NCBI GenBank assembly: GCA_934436505.1
Contig: CAKSAP010000001.1
Span: forward strand, 810,227 to 874,226
Direction: 5' to 3'
From: an uncultured Eubacteriales bacterium
GTDB taxonomy: Bacteria; Bacillota; Clostridia; Oscillospirales; Acutalibacteraceae
DNA: 64,000 bases
Shown here: in pieces, positions 1 through 8,390 of the stretch
Numbering within the stretch: position 1 is the first letter of the stretch
How the letters are laid out: each line of letters starts with the position of its first letter
The notes under the pieces: model-generated
Told to the model about the DNA's origin: nothing
Database searches by the model: none
The model's input: only the letters and a program-made list of their open reading frames with translations
Translations under genes and position numbers: made by a program

Positions 1-192
1 ATTTTTAAGCATCATATAAATCCTATCGGCGATGCTTTGAGAAAATATCAAAGTATTGATTATCTTTCAGAAGAAAATAATCAAATTGTTGTTGATTACA
101 TCGCCAGTATGACGGATGATTATTTTATCGCATTACACAAGTTCCTTTTCCCCGAAAGTAAATATTCCGTAGAATATGAACCATATTTTTAG
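1..192 (+). CDS. C-terminal end of an HD/dGTPase-like phosphohydrolase (5' end outside window)
   Basis: Reading frame 1 is open from the first base to a TAG at 190-192 and gives 63 residues. They include a stretch reading DYIASMTDDYFIALHKFLFP. This resembles the C-terminal helix of deoxyguanosinetriphosphate triphosphohydrolase-like HD proteins; the complete dgt gene at 58163 ends with the related pattern CDYVASMSDGYVLKIYNELF. The catalytic HD motifs would lie upstream, so function is inferred only from this tail. A Rho-independent terminator follows 70 bp later. If correct, the genome carries two dGTPase paralogues. Confidence 0.6.
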   Translation: MFKHHINPIGDALRKYQSIDYLSEENNQIVVDYIASMTDDYFIALHKFLFPESKYSVEYEPYF

Positions 193-261
193 TTAATAAA
201 AAAATAAAAAGTATTAGATAATGTAAAATATGTCAAAATGATAACTTCTTGACATGAACAA

Positions 262-302
262 CCCTCTTGATATTTGTTCTATATCAAGAGGGTTTTTGTT
301 TT
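262..302 (+). terminator. Rho-independent terminator after the dGTPase-like gene
   Basis: A perfect 12-bp stem (262-273 with 281-292) encloses a 7-nt loop and is followed by a T-rich tract (293-302). Confidence 0.85.
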
Positions 303-343
303 ATTGTGTCTTTTATGAAATTGTTCAAATTTTTGCCTTATTA

Positions 344-472
344 TTATGCCCTGCTATTTGGATTTTCGTTATTACTCTCGTTCTCGTTTTGCTTGGTAAT
401 TAGTTCGAGAAAATAATGAGCAAGCTTTTCTAATTCGTAATTCGGAATGTTCCATTCGCTTTTTGCTGCCAT
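344..472 (-). CDS. Small transposon-associated hypothetical protein (42 aa), possibly a remnant
   Basis: The minus strand has an ATG at 472 and a stop at 344, giving 42 residues that begin MAAKSEWNIPNYELEKLAHY. The IPNYE-[IL]E-[KR]LA pattern is the start of a short conserved protein I associate with Firmicutes conjugative and mobilizable elements, where it accompanies serine recombinases. The C-terminal half here is Asn/Glu-rich and differs from the usual form. An AAAGGAGG sits about 30 nt upstream, too far to serve this ATG, and an in-frame stop lies between them. The gene may therefore be decayed. It is the only coding-like signal between the terminator at 302 and the promoter at 595. Confidence 0.4.
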   Translation of the reverse strand: MAAKSEWNIPNYELEKLAHYFLELITKQNENESNNENPNSRA

Positions 473-594
473 AAGGCAACACTCTTATTGATTCTATATC
501 TGCCTCCTTTAATTTATTTTGCCTTTTGTTTTGATACAAAAATATACTTATAATAAAACAATTTTAAATAATATGATTTAAGTTGTGCTTATCG

Positions 595-624
595 TTGACT
601 ATTGCATTACATTTGTAGTATAAT
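595..624 (+). promoter_or_regulatory. Sigma-A-type promoter of the TIR/SPFH operon
   Basis: TTGACT (595-600) and TATAAT (619-624) are separated by 18 bp, 36 bp ahead of the RHH gene. It is the only clear promoter before the gene series 660-8199. Confidence 0.7.
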
Positions 625-659
625 CAAATTGTAAATTTATTCTGAAATTTGGTGATGAA

Positions 660-848
660 ATGGAAGGTAAAAAATTAGAAATTAAAGCAAAGAAGTATCG
701 TGGAGATTCAGCTGTTGTTTCTTTAAGGCTTCCAACAGATTTAATTGCAAAGCTTGACAGCATTTCCAAAGAAACAGGCAGAACAAGAAATGACATAATG
801 CAAACCTGCCTTGAATTTGCAGTTGATAATTTAGAAATAAAAAAATAA
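660..848 (+). CDS. Ribbon-helix-helix (CopG/Arc-type) DNA-binding protein
   Basis: The gene encodes 62 residues. The central segment AVVSLRLPTDLIAKLDSISK followed by ETGRTRNDIMQTCLEFAV matches the ribbon-helix-helix fold: a short beta strand that contacts DNA, then two amphipathic helices with a TGRTRNDI turn. A GGTGATG motif precedes the ATG. It is the first gene after the promoter at 595 and ends 19 bp before the first TIR gene, so it is a natural candidate for autoregulating the operon. No partner toxin lies next to it. The family call is firm; the regulatory role is inferred from position. Confidence 0.75.
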   Translation: MEGKKLEIKAKKYRGDSAVVSLRLPTDLIAKLDSISKETGRTRNDIMQTCLEFAVDNLEIKK

Positions 849-867
849 AATACGGGGGGTTAATGAA

Positions 868-2853
868 ATGGGTGTATTCAAATGTAAAATGTGCGGTGGT
901 GCATTGGAAATAAACCAGGGCGATACCGTAGCGGTATGTGAATATTGCGGAACAAAGCAAACATTACCAAAATTGGATGATGAAAAAAGAGTTCAGCTTT
1001 ATGACAGAGCGAATTATTTTCGCCGTCAAAATGAGTTTGATAAGGCAATGGGAATTTTTGAAATGATTATTGCCGATGAAAAAGATGACGCAGAAGCATA
1101 TTGGGGTATAGTCCTTTGTAAGTATGGCATTGAATATGTCGAGGATCCTCGAAGTCATAAGAGAGTTCCTACTGTAAACCGTGCGCAATACACATCGATT
1201 TTTGATGATAACGATTATCTATCAGCTATTGAACACGCAGACGAGTATCAGCGTGATATATACAAAGAAGAGGCAAAAGTAATCGACTCTATCCAGAAAG
1301 GTATTCTTGAAATATCTGCAAAGGAAGAACCTTTTGATGTTTTCATTTGCTACAAAGAAACGGATTCAAAAGGAAACAGAACTAACGACAGCGTTTATGC
1401 GCAAGACATTTATTCTGCATTGACAAAAGAAGGATATAAAGTTTTCTTTGCAAGGATTACGCTTGAAGATAAGCTCGGTTCGGCGTATGAGCCTTATATT
1501 TTCGCTGCACTTCACTCGGCAAAGGTAATGTTAGTTGTAGGAACAAGTAAAGAAAACTTTAACGCTGTTTGGGTTAAGAATGAGTGGTCGAGGTTTCTTG
1601 CCATTTCAAAAGATGACAGTTCAAGAGCAGTTATCCCATGCTACAAAGATATTTCGCCTTATGATATGCCAAAAGAATTCGCATATTTACAATCACAAGA
1701 CATGGGAAAAATAGGATATATTCAAGACCTTGTTCACGGAATAGAAAAATATATAAAAAGAGAAGCGGTAAAGGAAACCATTGTTGTAAATGGTGTAAAC
1801 AATTCTAATATTTCGCCTCTTCTTAAGCGTGCATTTATGTTTCTTGAGGATGGCGATTGGCAGTTAGCAGATGAATACTGCGAAAAAGCACTTGATATTG
1901 ACCCTGAAAACGCTCAAGCTTATTTGGGAAAATTATTGGTAGAATTAAAGATTAAAAAGATTAGTGAATTAAAAAAATCAGTCACAATCATAGAAAATAA
2001 CCACTATTATAAAAAAGCTGTTCGATATAGTGATGAAAAACTTAATACCATTTTGATCTCTATAAACGAAAGTATTAAAGAAAACATCTATAAAGGCGCA
2101 ACTATTTTAATGGACTATGCCGAGTATGATAAAGCAACACAAGTGTTAAGTAAAATCCCACATTATAAAAATTCGGATTTATTATCAGAAAAATGCTATA
2201 CAGAATTAACCAATATCTCTCAATCAAAAGAGAATCTCAGATCGTTAAAAGCTTCACTGTCTAAAAAGACAGTTGAGATAAACAATCTTAAAATGACTGT
2301 TTCAAATCAGAAAGATTTTAAGTCTTTAACAAAACTGATAAGCTCTGAAAAGAAATGTATATCGTGTATGAAAATTTTAGCAATAATAAGCATATGCATT
2401 AGTGCTTTTGTACTAGCTGTCTATATTAGCTTAATGAAAGACTCAAATGACATACCTGTTGATTTGTTAGTAACTTATTTTTCTTACCTTTTCTGTTCAT
2501 TAATACCAAGCCTCTTGAAAATGTTTGGATGGACTTTTTTCAAAAAAAGAAATTATTTAAATAAAAAAGAACTTAGGTCAAGAATCGCATTGAGCATTTT
2601 CTTACCTATAACAAGTGATATTATAGCTTTATTTGATACAAAAAAAATTAAAGAAAATACCACAAATAAAAATCAAATAGAAAACGAAAAACTTAATATA
2701 AAAAAAGATGAAACTAGAAAAGTAATCGAAAAGCTAAATTCAGAAATAACGTTAATAAATAGCGAAATTGAACGATACGAAAAATATCTTATCAGCATAT
2801 CTTTAAGAACGGCGTTAATGTCAGTAGCAAGAAAAAAAGGTATTCAAAATTAA
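868..2853 (+). CDS. Zinc-ribbon/TPR/TIR-domain membrane protein 1
   Basis: The protein has 661 residues. An N-terminal zinc ribbon (C6, C9, C24, C27) is followed by a TPR-like helical segment (about 40-90). A TIR domain spans about 155-290, starting FDVFICYKETD and including WVKNEW. The Glu of WVKNEW (E239) lines up with the catalytic NADase Glu of SARM1-type TIR domains (WVHKE). A second TPR-like segment (about 315-355), a coiled coil (about 440-480), two hydrophobic helices (about 497-550) and a charged coiled-coil tail follow. It is a paralogue of the gene at 4764. Enzymatic TIR proteins cleave NAD+ or make signalling nucleotides; activity here is inferred. Three Gs and a GGGGGGTTAATGAA stretch precede the ATG. 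Confidence 0.8.
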   Translation: MGVFKCKMCGGALEINQGDTVAVCEYCGTKQTLPKLDDEKRVQLYDRANYFRRQNEFDKAMGIFEMIIADEKDDAEAYWGIVLCKYGIEYVEDPRSHKRVPTVNRAQYTSIFDDNDYLSAIEHADEYQRDIYKEEAKVIDSIQKGILEISAKEEPFDVFICYKETDSKGNRTNDSVYAQDIYSALTKEGYKVFFARITLEDKLGSAYEPYIFAALHSAKVMLVVGTSKENFNAVWVKNEWSRFLAISKDDSSRAVIPCYKDISPYDMPKEFAYLQSQDMGKIGYIQDLVHGIEKYIKREAVKETIVVNGVNNSNISPLLKRAFMFLEDGDWQLADEYCEKALDIDPENAQAYLGKLLVELKIKKISELKKSVTIIENNHYYKKAVRYSDEKLNTILISINESIKENIYKGATILMDYAEYDKATQVLSKIPHYKNSDLLSEKCYTELTNISQSKENLRSLKASLSKKTVEINNLKMTVSNQKDFKSLTKLISSEKKCISCMKILAIISICISAFVLAVYISLMKDSNDIPVDLLVTYFSYLFCSLIPSLLKMFGWTFFKKRNYLNKKELRSRIALSIFLPITSDIIALFDTKKIKENTTNKNQIENEKLNIKKDETRKVIEKLNSEITLINSEIERYEKYLISISLRTALMSVARKKGIQN

Positions 2854-2875
2854 TATCAAACAGGAGGAATTATAT

Positions 2876-4009
2876 ATGAACAAAATCGCAGACATCATCA
2901 AATACGAAGGTGACAACACAACATTCATTTGGAAGCATCCGTGCGAGGATTTCAACACTCTCACACAGCTTATTGTCCACGAAAATCAAGAAGCAATATT
3001 TTTCATGAACGGTCAGGCACTTGACTTGTTCGGCGCAGGTCGATATACGCTTGAAACACAAAATATTCCGCTTATCGGAAAAGCTCTTAATATTCCCACA
3101 GGCGGTAAAACTCCGTTTCATTGCGAGGTTTATTTCATTAACAAAACCGAACAGATGGCAATTAAATGGGGAACCGACTCAAAAGTTCAATATGTTGAGC
3201 CGACATACGGCTTCCCGATTTCAATCGGTGCAAGCGGTGAAATGAGCTTGCGTGTAGAGGACAGCAGAAGGCTATTGTTAAAGCTTGTCGGTACGGAAAC
3301 ATATTTAGGTCGTGAAAAGCTTGTGCAGTTCTTCAGAGCTTTCCTTATGACGAGAGTTAAAACCTACATTGCACAGGTTATGAAAACTAATGCGATAAAC
3401 ATTTTTGAAATTGACGAAAATCTTACCGCATTTTCAGAGAACATCCGCAATCTCCTCGTCCCCGATTTTGCAGATTACGGTATAAGCCTTGAAAGATTTT
3501 TCGTAACAACGATTGTAAAGCCCGACGGCGACAGACAATATGAAAAATTCAAAGAGCTTCACTTCAGACAATATGCAGATATTGCCGAGGCAAAGCTTCG
3601 TCAGCAGACAGAAATCATAAATGCCGAAACCGAGGCACAAAAGGTTGTAATCGACTCAAAGGCACAGGCAACAAAGCGTGCGCAAGAGGGTTATACATAT
3701 CAACAGGAAAGAGGCTTTGAGGTTGCTGAAAAGGTAGCCGAAAATGAGGCTGTCGGACAGTTTACCAATATGGGCGTAGGTCTCGGTACGATGGCAGGCG
3801 TCGGCGGTGCGGTAGGCTCTGTTGTCGGAAATGCCGTAAACGGAGCAATGAATACCGTAGCGGAACAGCCTGCACAATCGCAGCCGACTGATGATATGTC
3901 AGTTTTCAAAGCAAAGGTTGAAAAGCTTAATATTATGAAAAATTCGGGAATGATTTCCGACGAAGAATTTGAAAATCTTAAAAATCAGTTGCTTTCAACA
4001 ATTCTTTAA
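2876..4009 (+). CDS. SPFH/band-7 domain protein (YdjI or 'virion core protein' type) with SHOCT-like tail
   Basis: The protein has 377 residues and a good AGGAGG site 8 nt before the ATG. Residues about 20-230 form an SPFH-like domain that begins with the pattern IKYEGDNTTFIWKHP typical of the soluble YdjI/'virion core' branch. A charged helix rich in Ala/Glu/Gln follows (about 215-280), then a Gly/Ala-rich segment (about 285-325). A short C-terminal helix pair with MISDEEFENLKNQLL resembles a SHOCT oligomerization motif. SPFH proteins build ring or cage scaffolds on membranes. Its position between two TIR genes suggests a scaffold or sensor platform for them, which is inference. Confidence 0.8.
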   Translation: MNKIADIIKYEGDNTTFIWKHPCEDFNTLTQLIVHENQEAIFFMNGQALDLFGAGRYTLETQNIPLIGKALNIPTGGKTPFHCEVYFINKTEQMAIKWGTDSKVQYVEPTYGFPISIGASGEMSLRVEDSRRLLLKLVGTETYLGREKLVQFFRAFLMTRVKTYIAQVMKTNAINIFEIDENLTAFSENIRNLLVPDFADYGISLERFFVTTIVKPDGDRQYEKFKELHFRQYADIAEAKLRQQTEIINAETEAQKVVIDSKAQATKRAQEGYTYQQERGFEVAEKVAENEAVGQFTNMGVGLGTMAGVGGAVGSVVGNAVNGAMNTVAEQPAQSQPTDDMSVFKAKVEKLNIMKNSGMISDEEFENLKNQLLSTIL

Positions 4010-4022
4010 TGGGGTGAAAATT

Positions 4023-4706
4023 ATGAAAAAGAATTTTAAGTTTTATGCGGTTTCGTGGGCATTGTTATTTGCAATTTTTAACGTGTTGGCTTTTGCCGTA
4101 GGCTTTAAGAACAACGCAAGCTTTTGGACGGCGTATATTGCAAGTGTAATCGCTATGTTGCTTCAGCTTGTTTGCGCAAAAATTTCTTTCAAGCCTGAAA
4201 AGCTTGACCGTTTGTTCTTGAACATTCCTGTAATCAGCATTACATTTAACGGAATGGTTGCGGCAATGATAATCGGCGCTGTTTGCATGGTTATTCCGAG
4301 CGTTCCCGTTGTTGCTGTTATCGTTATTGAGTATTTGATTTTAGCATTTACGGGTATTTCCGTACTCAAAGCGAATGCGGCGGCGGAGATTGTCAACGAG
4401 GTTGGCGAAAAGGTTAAAGAGAAAACGCAGTTTATTAAGCTTACAACAGCTGACGCTCAAAATCTTATGAATTCAGCAAAAAGCGAAAGCGTTAAATCAG
4501 CTTGCAAAAAGGTATATGAAGCGCTGCGTTATTCCGATCCGATGTCAAGCGAGGCGCTTTCGGGTATTGAGTCGCAGATTACACTTAAATTCGACAGCTT
4601 TTCACAAGCTGTTTATGATGATGATTATGAGCTTGCCGAAGCTAATGCGGATGAATTACTTAACTTAATCAGCAACAGAAACGCAAAATGCAAAGCATTG
4701 AAATAA
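4023..4706 (+). CDS. Small membrane protein of unknown function
   Basis: The protein has 227 residues from the ATG at 4023, which has GGGGTGAAAATT just upstream; the frame is open further 5' but overlaps the previous gene. Four hydrophobic helices lie in the first 130 residues. A cytosolic-looking region follows (about 140-227) with helices ending YDDDYELAEANADELLNLIS. I do not recognise a named family. It sits 13 bp after the SPFH gene and 57 bp before the second TIR gene, so it is likely co-transcribed and could anchor the complex in the membrane. Confidence 0.65.
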   Translation: MKKNFKFYAVSWALLFAIFNVLAFAVGFKNNASFWTAYIASVIAMLLQLVCAKISFKPEKLDRLFLNIPVISITFNGMVAAMIIGAVCMVIPSVPVVAVIVIEYLILAFTGISVLKANAAAEIVNEVGEKVKEKTQFIKLTTADAQNLMNSAKSESVKSACKKVYEALRYSDPMSSEALSGIESQITLKFDSFSQAVYDDDYELAEANADELLNLISNRNAKCKALK

Positions 4707-4763
4707 TGAGCTAAAAGCACTATAATTTATATACAAGTATAATGCGAAGGGGTAAAAATCAGA

Positions 4764-7331
4764 ATGATATTTAAGTGTAAAATGTGTGGCGGAAGCCTTG
4801 AGGTTGAAAAAGGACAAACAATTTGCGAGTGTGAATATTGCGGAACAAAGCAGACTGTTTCTTCAACCGATGACGAAATCACGACTAACCTTTATAACCG
4901 TGCCAATAATCTTCGAATGAAAAGCGAATTTGATAAGGCACAGGAGATTTATGAGAAGATCATTACAAAAAATCCTAATGAATCCGAGGCTTATTGGGGT
5001 GTAATTCTTTGTAAATACGGCATTGAGTATGTTGAAGATCCTAATACATATAAAAAAGTGCCTACTTGTCATCGCACTCAGCTTGAATCCGTTTTAACCG
5101 ATGTTGACTACCTTTCAGCAATTGAAAAGGCGGATTCAAATCAAAAACTGATTTATGAGCAAGAAGCAAAGAAAATCGATAAGCTGCAAAAGGACATTCT
5201 TGCAATCGTTCATAACGAAAAGCCGTTTGATGTGTTTATTTGCTATAAAGAAACGGACGAAAGCGGAAAAAGAACGGTTGACAGTGCCCTTGCAAATGAT
5301 ATTTATTATCAGCTTACACAAGAAGGGTTAAAAGTTTTTTATGCTGCAATCACTCTCGAAAACAAACTCGGTCAGGAATATGAGCCGTATATTTTCTCCG
5401 CACTTAATTCCGCAAGGGTTATGCTTGTAGTCGGCACAAAGCCTGAAAATTTCAATTCTGTTTGGGTTAAAAACGAATGGTCAAGATACTTAAAGCTTAT
5501 GAAAAATGACCGTTCCAAAACTCTTATTCCGTGTTTCCGTGATATGGATGCCTATGATTTGCCTGACGAATTTTCGCATTTGCAAGCACAGGATATGGGC
5601 AAAATCGGTTTTATAAATGATGTTGTAAGAGGTATCAAAAAGCTTATTACACCGACAAAAGCACAATCGGAAAGCACCGTGGTTGTTGAATCAAGCAACA
5701 CCGATACGGCACCGCTATTAAAACGAGCTTTTCTTTTCCTCGAAGACGGAAAATGGCAAGATGCTGATGAGTATTGCGAAAGAGTGCTTGATATTGACCC
5801 CGAAAATGCACAGGCGTATCTTGGCAAGCTTATGGCTGAATTGAAGGTAAGAAAGCAAGAACAGCTTGCCGACTGCGAAGAACCGTTTGACAATCGTGAT
5901 AACTTCGGTAAAATTATCCGTTTCGGAAATGGAAAGCTTGAAGCTGAAATGCGTGGATATATTACGCATATAAACGAGCGAAACGAAAATGCTCATCTTA
6001 TGGCTATTTATAACGAAGCTGTAACCGCTATGGATGAAGCAGACACAGAAGCAACTTATAAATCCGCAGCTGAATTGTTTGATGCAATCGTCGACTTTAA
6101 GGATTCGGAAATCCTTGCTCAACAATGTCTTGACAAAGCCGAAATCTGCCGAAAGGATAGCATTTATGAGTCGGCTGTTGCAAGAAAAAACGCAAATATT
6201 ATTAAATCATTAGAAGAAGCAATTGTCTTTTTCAAATCTATTCCGGGTTGGAAAGATGCCGATGAGCAGGTTATTGCTTGTCAAAAGAAGCTTGAAGAAA
6301 TGAAAGTCAAGGAAGAAGAAAGATTACGAAAGGCAGAGGAGCGTTATATTGCTGCTGAAAAGCGTAGAAAGAAGCGTAAAAAACAATATGCTATCGGCTC
6401 CGCAATTATCGGTGCTTGCCTTATTTTTGCCATTGTGCTTTTTACCGTCATTATCCCCAATAACAGGTACAATAAAGCGGTGACATTGATTAATGAAGGA
6501 AATTCAGATGAAGCATATAGCATTTTCCAAGAATTAGGCAACTATAAAGATTCCGCAGAAAAAGCGAAAAATATCAGATACAACGATGCGGTTGCGTTGA
6601 TGGATGCAGAAAATTCAGATGAAGCATATAGCATTTTTCAAGAATTAGGCAACTATAAAGATTCCGCAGAAAAAGCGGAAAATATCAAAGTTATAAAAAA
6701 CAAGGAAAAGTTAAAGAATGCAAATGTGGGAAGTTATGTTACATTTGGCGCATACGAGCAAGATAACAACAATTCAAACGGCAAGGAAGACGTGGAATGG
6801 CTTGTACTTGCGAAAGAAGGTAGCAAAGTTCTCGTTATCAGCAAATACGCTCTTGACGCTCAACGATATAACACATCCCATACCGGCGTTACTTGGGAGA
6901 CCTGCTCACTGAGAAAGTGGCTGAACGGTACTTTTATCAACAATGCATTTTCTGCAGAAGAACAGGCAATGATCCCCACCGTAACCGTTTCTGCAGATAA
7001 GAATCCCGAATACAGAACGGATCCCGGTAATGCAACACAGGACAAGGTTTTCTTGCTCAGCATAACCGAAGCCAATCAGTATTTTACATCTAAGGAAGCA
7101 CGAAAATGTGCACCCACCGACTATGCTATCGCACAAGGAGCACGTACAAAGGATAATTATAAAGTAGGTGATAGAGCCACCTGCTGGTGGTGGCTGCGCT
7201 CCCCTGGCACCGGTGAGGTTTACGCTGTTGCTGCAGGCATCAGCATTGACGGCCACGTCTACGATTATGGTCACGTTGTCAACAATGATGGCGATGCCGT
7301 CCGCCCCGCAATGTGGATAACTTTAGAGTAA
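4764..7331 (+). CDS. Zinc-ribbon/TPR/TIR-domain membrane protein 2 with C-terminal DUF6273 domain
   Basis: The protein has 855 residues. Its first 380 parallel the protein at 868: zinc ribbon (C5, C8, C23, C26), TPR-like segment, TIR domain (about 154-290, with FDVFICYKETD and a WVKNEW whose Glu is the likely NADase residue), and a second TPR pair. A basic coiled coil (about 505-540) precedes one membrane helix (about 543-565). Two nearly identical 37-residue repeats (567-640) come next, ending GNYKDSAEKA. A DUF6273 domain follows (about 655-855), with WRKWLN-like and WWWLRSPG motifs and a terminal VRPAMW. The membrane helix places TIR and DUF6273 on opposite sides, resembling a receptor. Function is inferred. 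Confidence 0.8.
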   Translation: MIFKCKMCGGSLEVEKGQTICECEYCGTKQTVSSTDDEITTNLYNRANNLRMKSEFDKAQEIYEKIITKNPNESEAYWGVILCKYGIEYVEDPNTYKKVPTCHRTQLESVLTDVDYLSAIEKADSNQKLIYEQEAKKIDKLQKDILAIVHNEKPFDVFICYKETDESGKRTVDSALANDIYYQLTQEGLKVFYAAITLENKLGQEYEPYIFSALNSARVMLVVGTKPENFNSVWVKNEWSRYLKLMKNDRSKTLIPCFRDMDAYDLPDEFSHLQAQDMGKIGFINDVVRGIKKLITPTKAQSESTVVVESSNTDTAPLLKRAFLFLEDGKWQDADEYCERVLDIDPENAQAYLGKLMAELKVRKQEQLADCEEPFDNRDNFGKIIRFGNGKLEAEMRGYITHINERNENAHLMAIYNEAVTAMDEADTEATYKSAAELFDAIVDFKDSEILAQQCLDKAEICRKDSIYESAVARKNANIIKSLEEAIVFFKSIPGWKDADEQVIACQKKLEEMKVKEEERLRKAEERYIAAEKRRKKRKKQYAIGSAIIGACLIFAIVLFTVIIPNNRYNKAVTLINEGNSDEAYSIFQELGNYKDSAEKAKNIRYNDAVALMDAENSDEAYSIFQELGNYKDSAEKAENIKVIKNKEKLKNANVGSYVTFGAYEQDNNNSNGKEDVEWLVLAKEGSKVLVISKYALDAQRYNTSHTGVTWETCSLRKWLNGTFINNAFSAEEQAMIPTVTVSADKNPEYRTDPGNATQDKVFLLSITEANQYFTSKEARKCAPTDYAIAQGARTKDNYKVGDRATCWWWLRSPGTGEVYAVAAGISIDGHVYDYGHVVNNDGDAVRPAMWITLE
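6465..6686 (+). repeat. Tandem 111-bp duplication inside the second TIR gene
   Basis: Two adjacent 111-bp units (6465-6575 and 6576-6686) encode 37-residue repeats just outside the membrane helix. The last 80 bases or so of each unit are almost identical, while the first 30 differ, which suggests a recent duplication or gene conversion. Confidence 0.8.
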
Positions 7332-7353
7332 ATGCGGTAGAAGGGTTATAGTT

Positions 7354-8199
7354 ATGAATGAAATAAAGAAAAACTTCTCAAAATTATTTAAGAAGGAAAA
7401 ACGTACTGTTTACGATTTTGATTTGTTGGATTTTTTTGAACAATGTATTTACCCTAACGAAATGCCAAATGAGAAATTAAAATCGTTGTATAGATATTCT
7501 CCGGCTGATTATTATAATATAAGAAGTTTGGAAACAAAAAAGATACACTTATCCAAAATCGGACTTATGAATGATGTGTTTGAGGGACTTTCACGCAAAA
7601 CTACAGGCGACAAATTTGAAGAATTATATGATTTGGTTTATATAAAGTCATTCTCGGAAAACTGTAATGATTTGTCAATGTGGAGTAGGTATGCAGACAA
7701 TTATTCCGGAATGTGCGTTGAATATGATGTGAGAAAATTAAGCAAAGATGTTCTTTGCCACTTATATCCCGTTAATTATTCAGATGAGAGATCAATAAAT
7801 GGAAATTTAAGCATTGTTTGCAAAGAACTAATCCAAACAAAGCAAAATATTGAAAACGGAGACGCTATTGAAGATTTTGGTTGTTTGAAAGATATAATGG
7901 GGTTATATCTTTCAAAATCAAGAGTTTGGATGAATGAAAACGAGTGGCGCTTAATATTTTCATACCTGCAATTAAATGCAAATTTTGATGAAGTTGAAAG
8001 CGATTATTTAGAAGAGAAAATATTATATAAATTTTCTTCAGAAGATATAGAATTTGATTGCGCTACAAAAATATATCTCGGACCTAAAATGGAAAAGGTT
8101 AAAAAAGAGCATCTAAATGATATTGGCAGAGCTTTAGGCATAGATGTTATCGAACTACAACTTTCTGAAAATGAATATAAATTAAAGCCAAAAAAATAA
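7354..8199 (+). CDS. DUF2971 domain protein
   Basis: The protein has 281 residues. After a basic N-terminus it shows the DUF2971 pattern: LYRYSP, a segment ending KIGLMNDVFEG, then SFSENCNDLSMWSRYADNYSG followed by CVEYDVRKL, and late in the protein WMNENEWRLIF and KIYLGPKM. DUF2971 proteins are of unknown biochemical function and occur often in accessory or defence-like gene sets. It begins 22 bp after the second TIR gene with a weak AGAAGGG site and is followed by a terminator at 8356, so it is the last gene of the operon. Confidence 0.75.
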   Translation: MNEIKKNFSKLFKKEKRTVYDFDLLDFFEQCIYPNEMPNEKLKSLYRYSPADYYNIRSLETKKIHLSKIGLMNDVFEGLSRKTTGDKFEELYDLVYIKSFSENCNDLSMWSRYADNYSGMCVEYDVRKLSKDVLCHLYPVNYSDERSINGNLSIVCKELIQTKQNIENGDAIEDFGCLKDIMGLYLSKSRVWMNENEWRLIFSYLQLNANFDEVESDYLEEKILYKFSSEDIEFDCATKIYLGPKMEKVKKEHLNDIGRALGIDVIELQLSENEYKLKPKK

Positions 8200-8355
8200 T
8201 GCTATTACTAAGTGGCAAAATAACAAATGTTGTTTAGTACGAGAAAAATGCAAAACTAAATAGGCTTATAACTAAGTTAGAATAGATGCTATATATAGGA
8301 GCTTTCCTATATGTAACACAACCATTCACGCAACACACTATATTACACACAAAAA
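8200..8355. other. Non-coding stretch after the TIR/SPFH operon
   Basis: I see no gene here. A 65-codon open frame starting at 8286 runs through the terminator hairpin and lacks a ribosome binding site. Confidence 0.5.
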
Positions 8356-8390
8356 AGCAGCCCTTGTGTAAGGGTTGCTGTTTGTTTATT
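8356..8390 (+). terminator. Terminator of the TIR/SPFH operon
   Basis: A 10-bp stem with one G-T pair (8356-8365 with 8370-8379) and a GTGT loop is followed by a T-rich tract. Confidence 0.75.

Noticed and set aside
6700..8200. Diversity-generating retroelement within the window
   Set aside because: No reverse transcriptase or template repeat is present, so only the DUF6273 tail hints at it.
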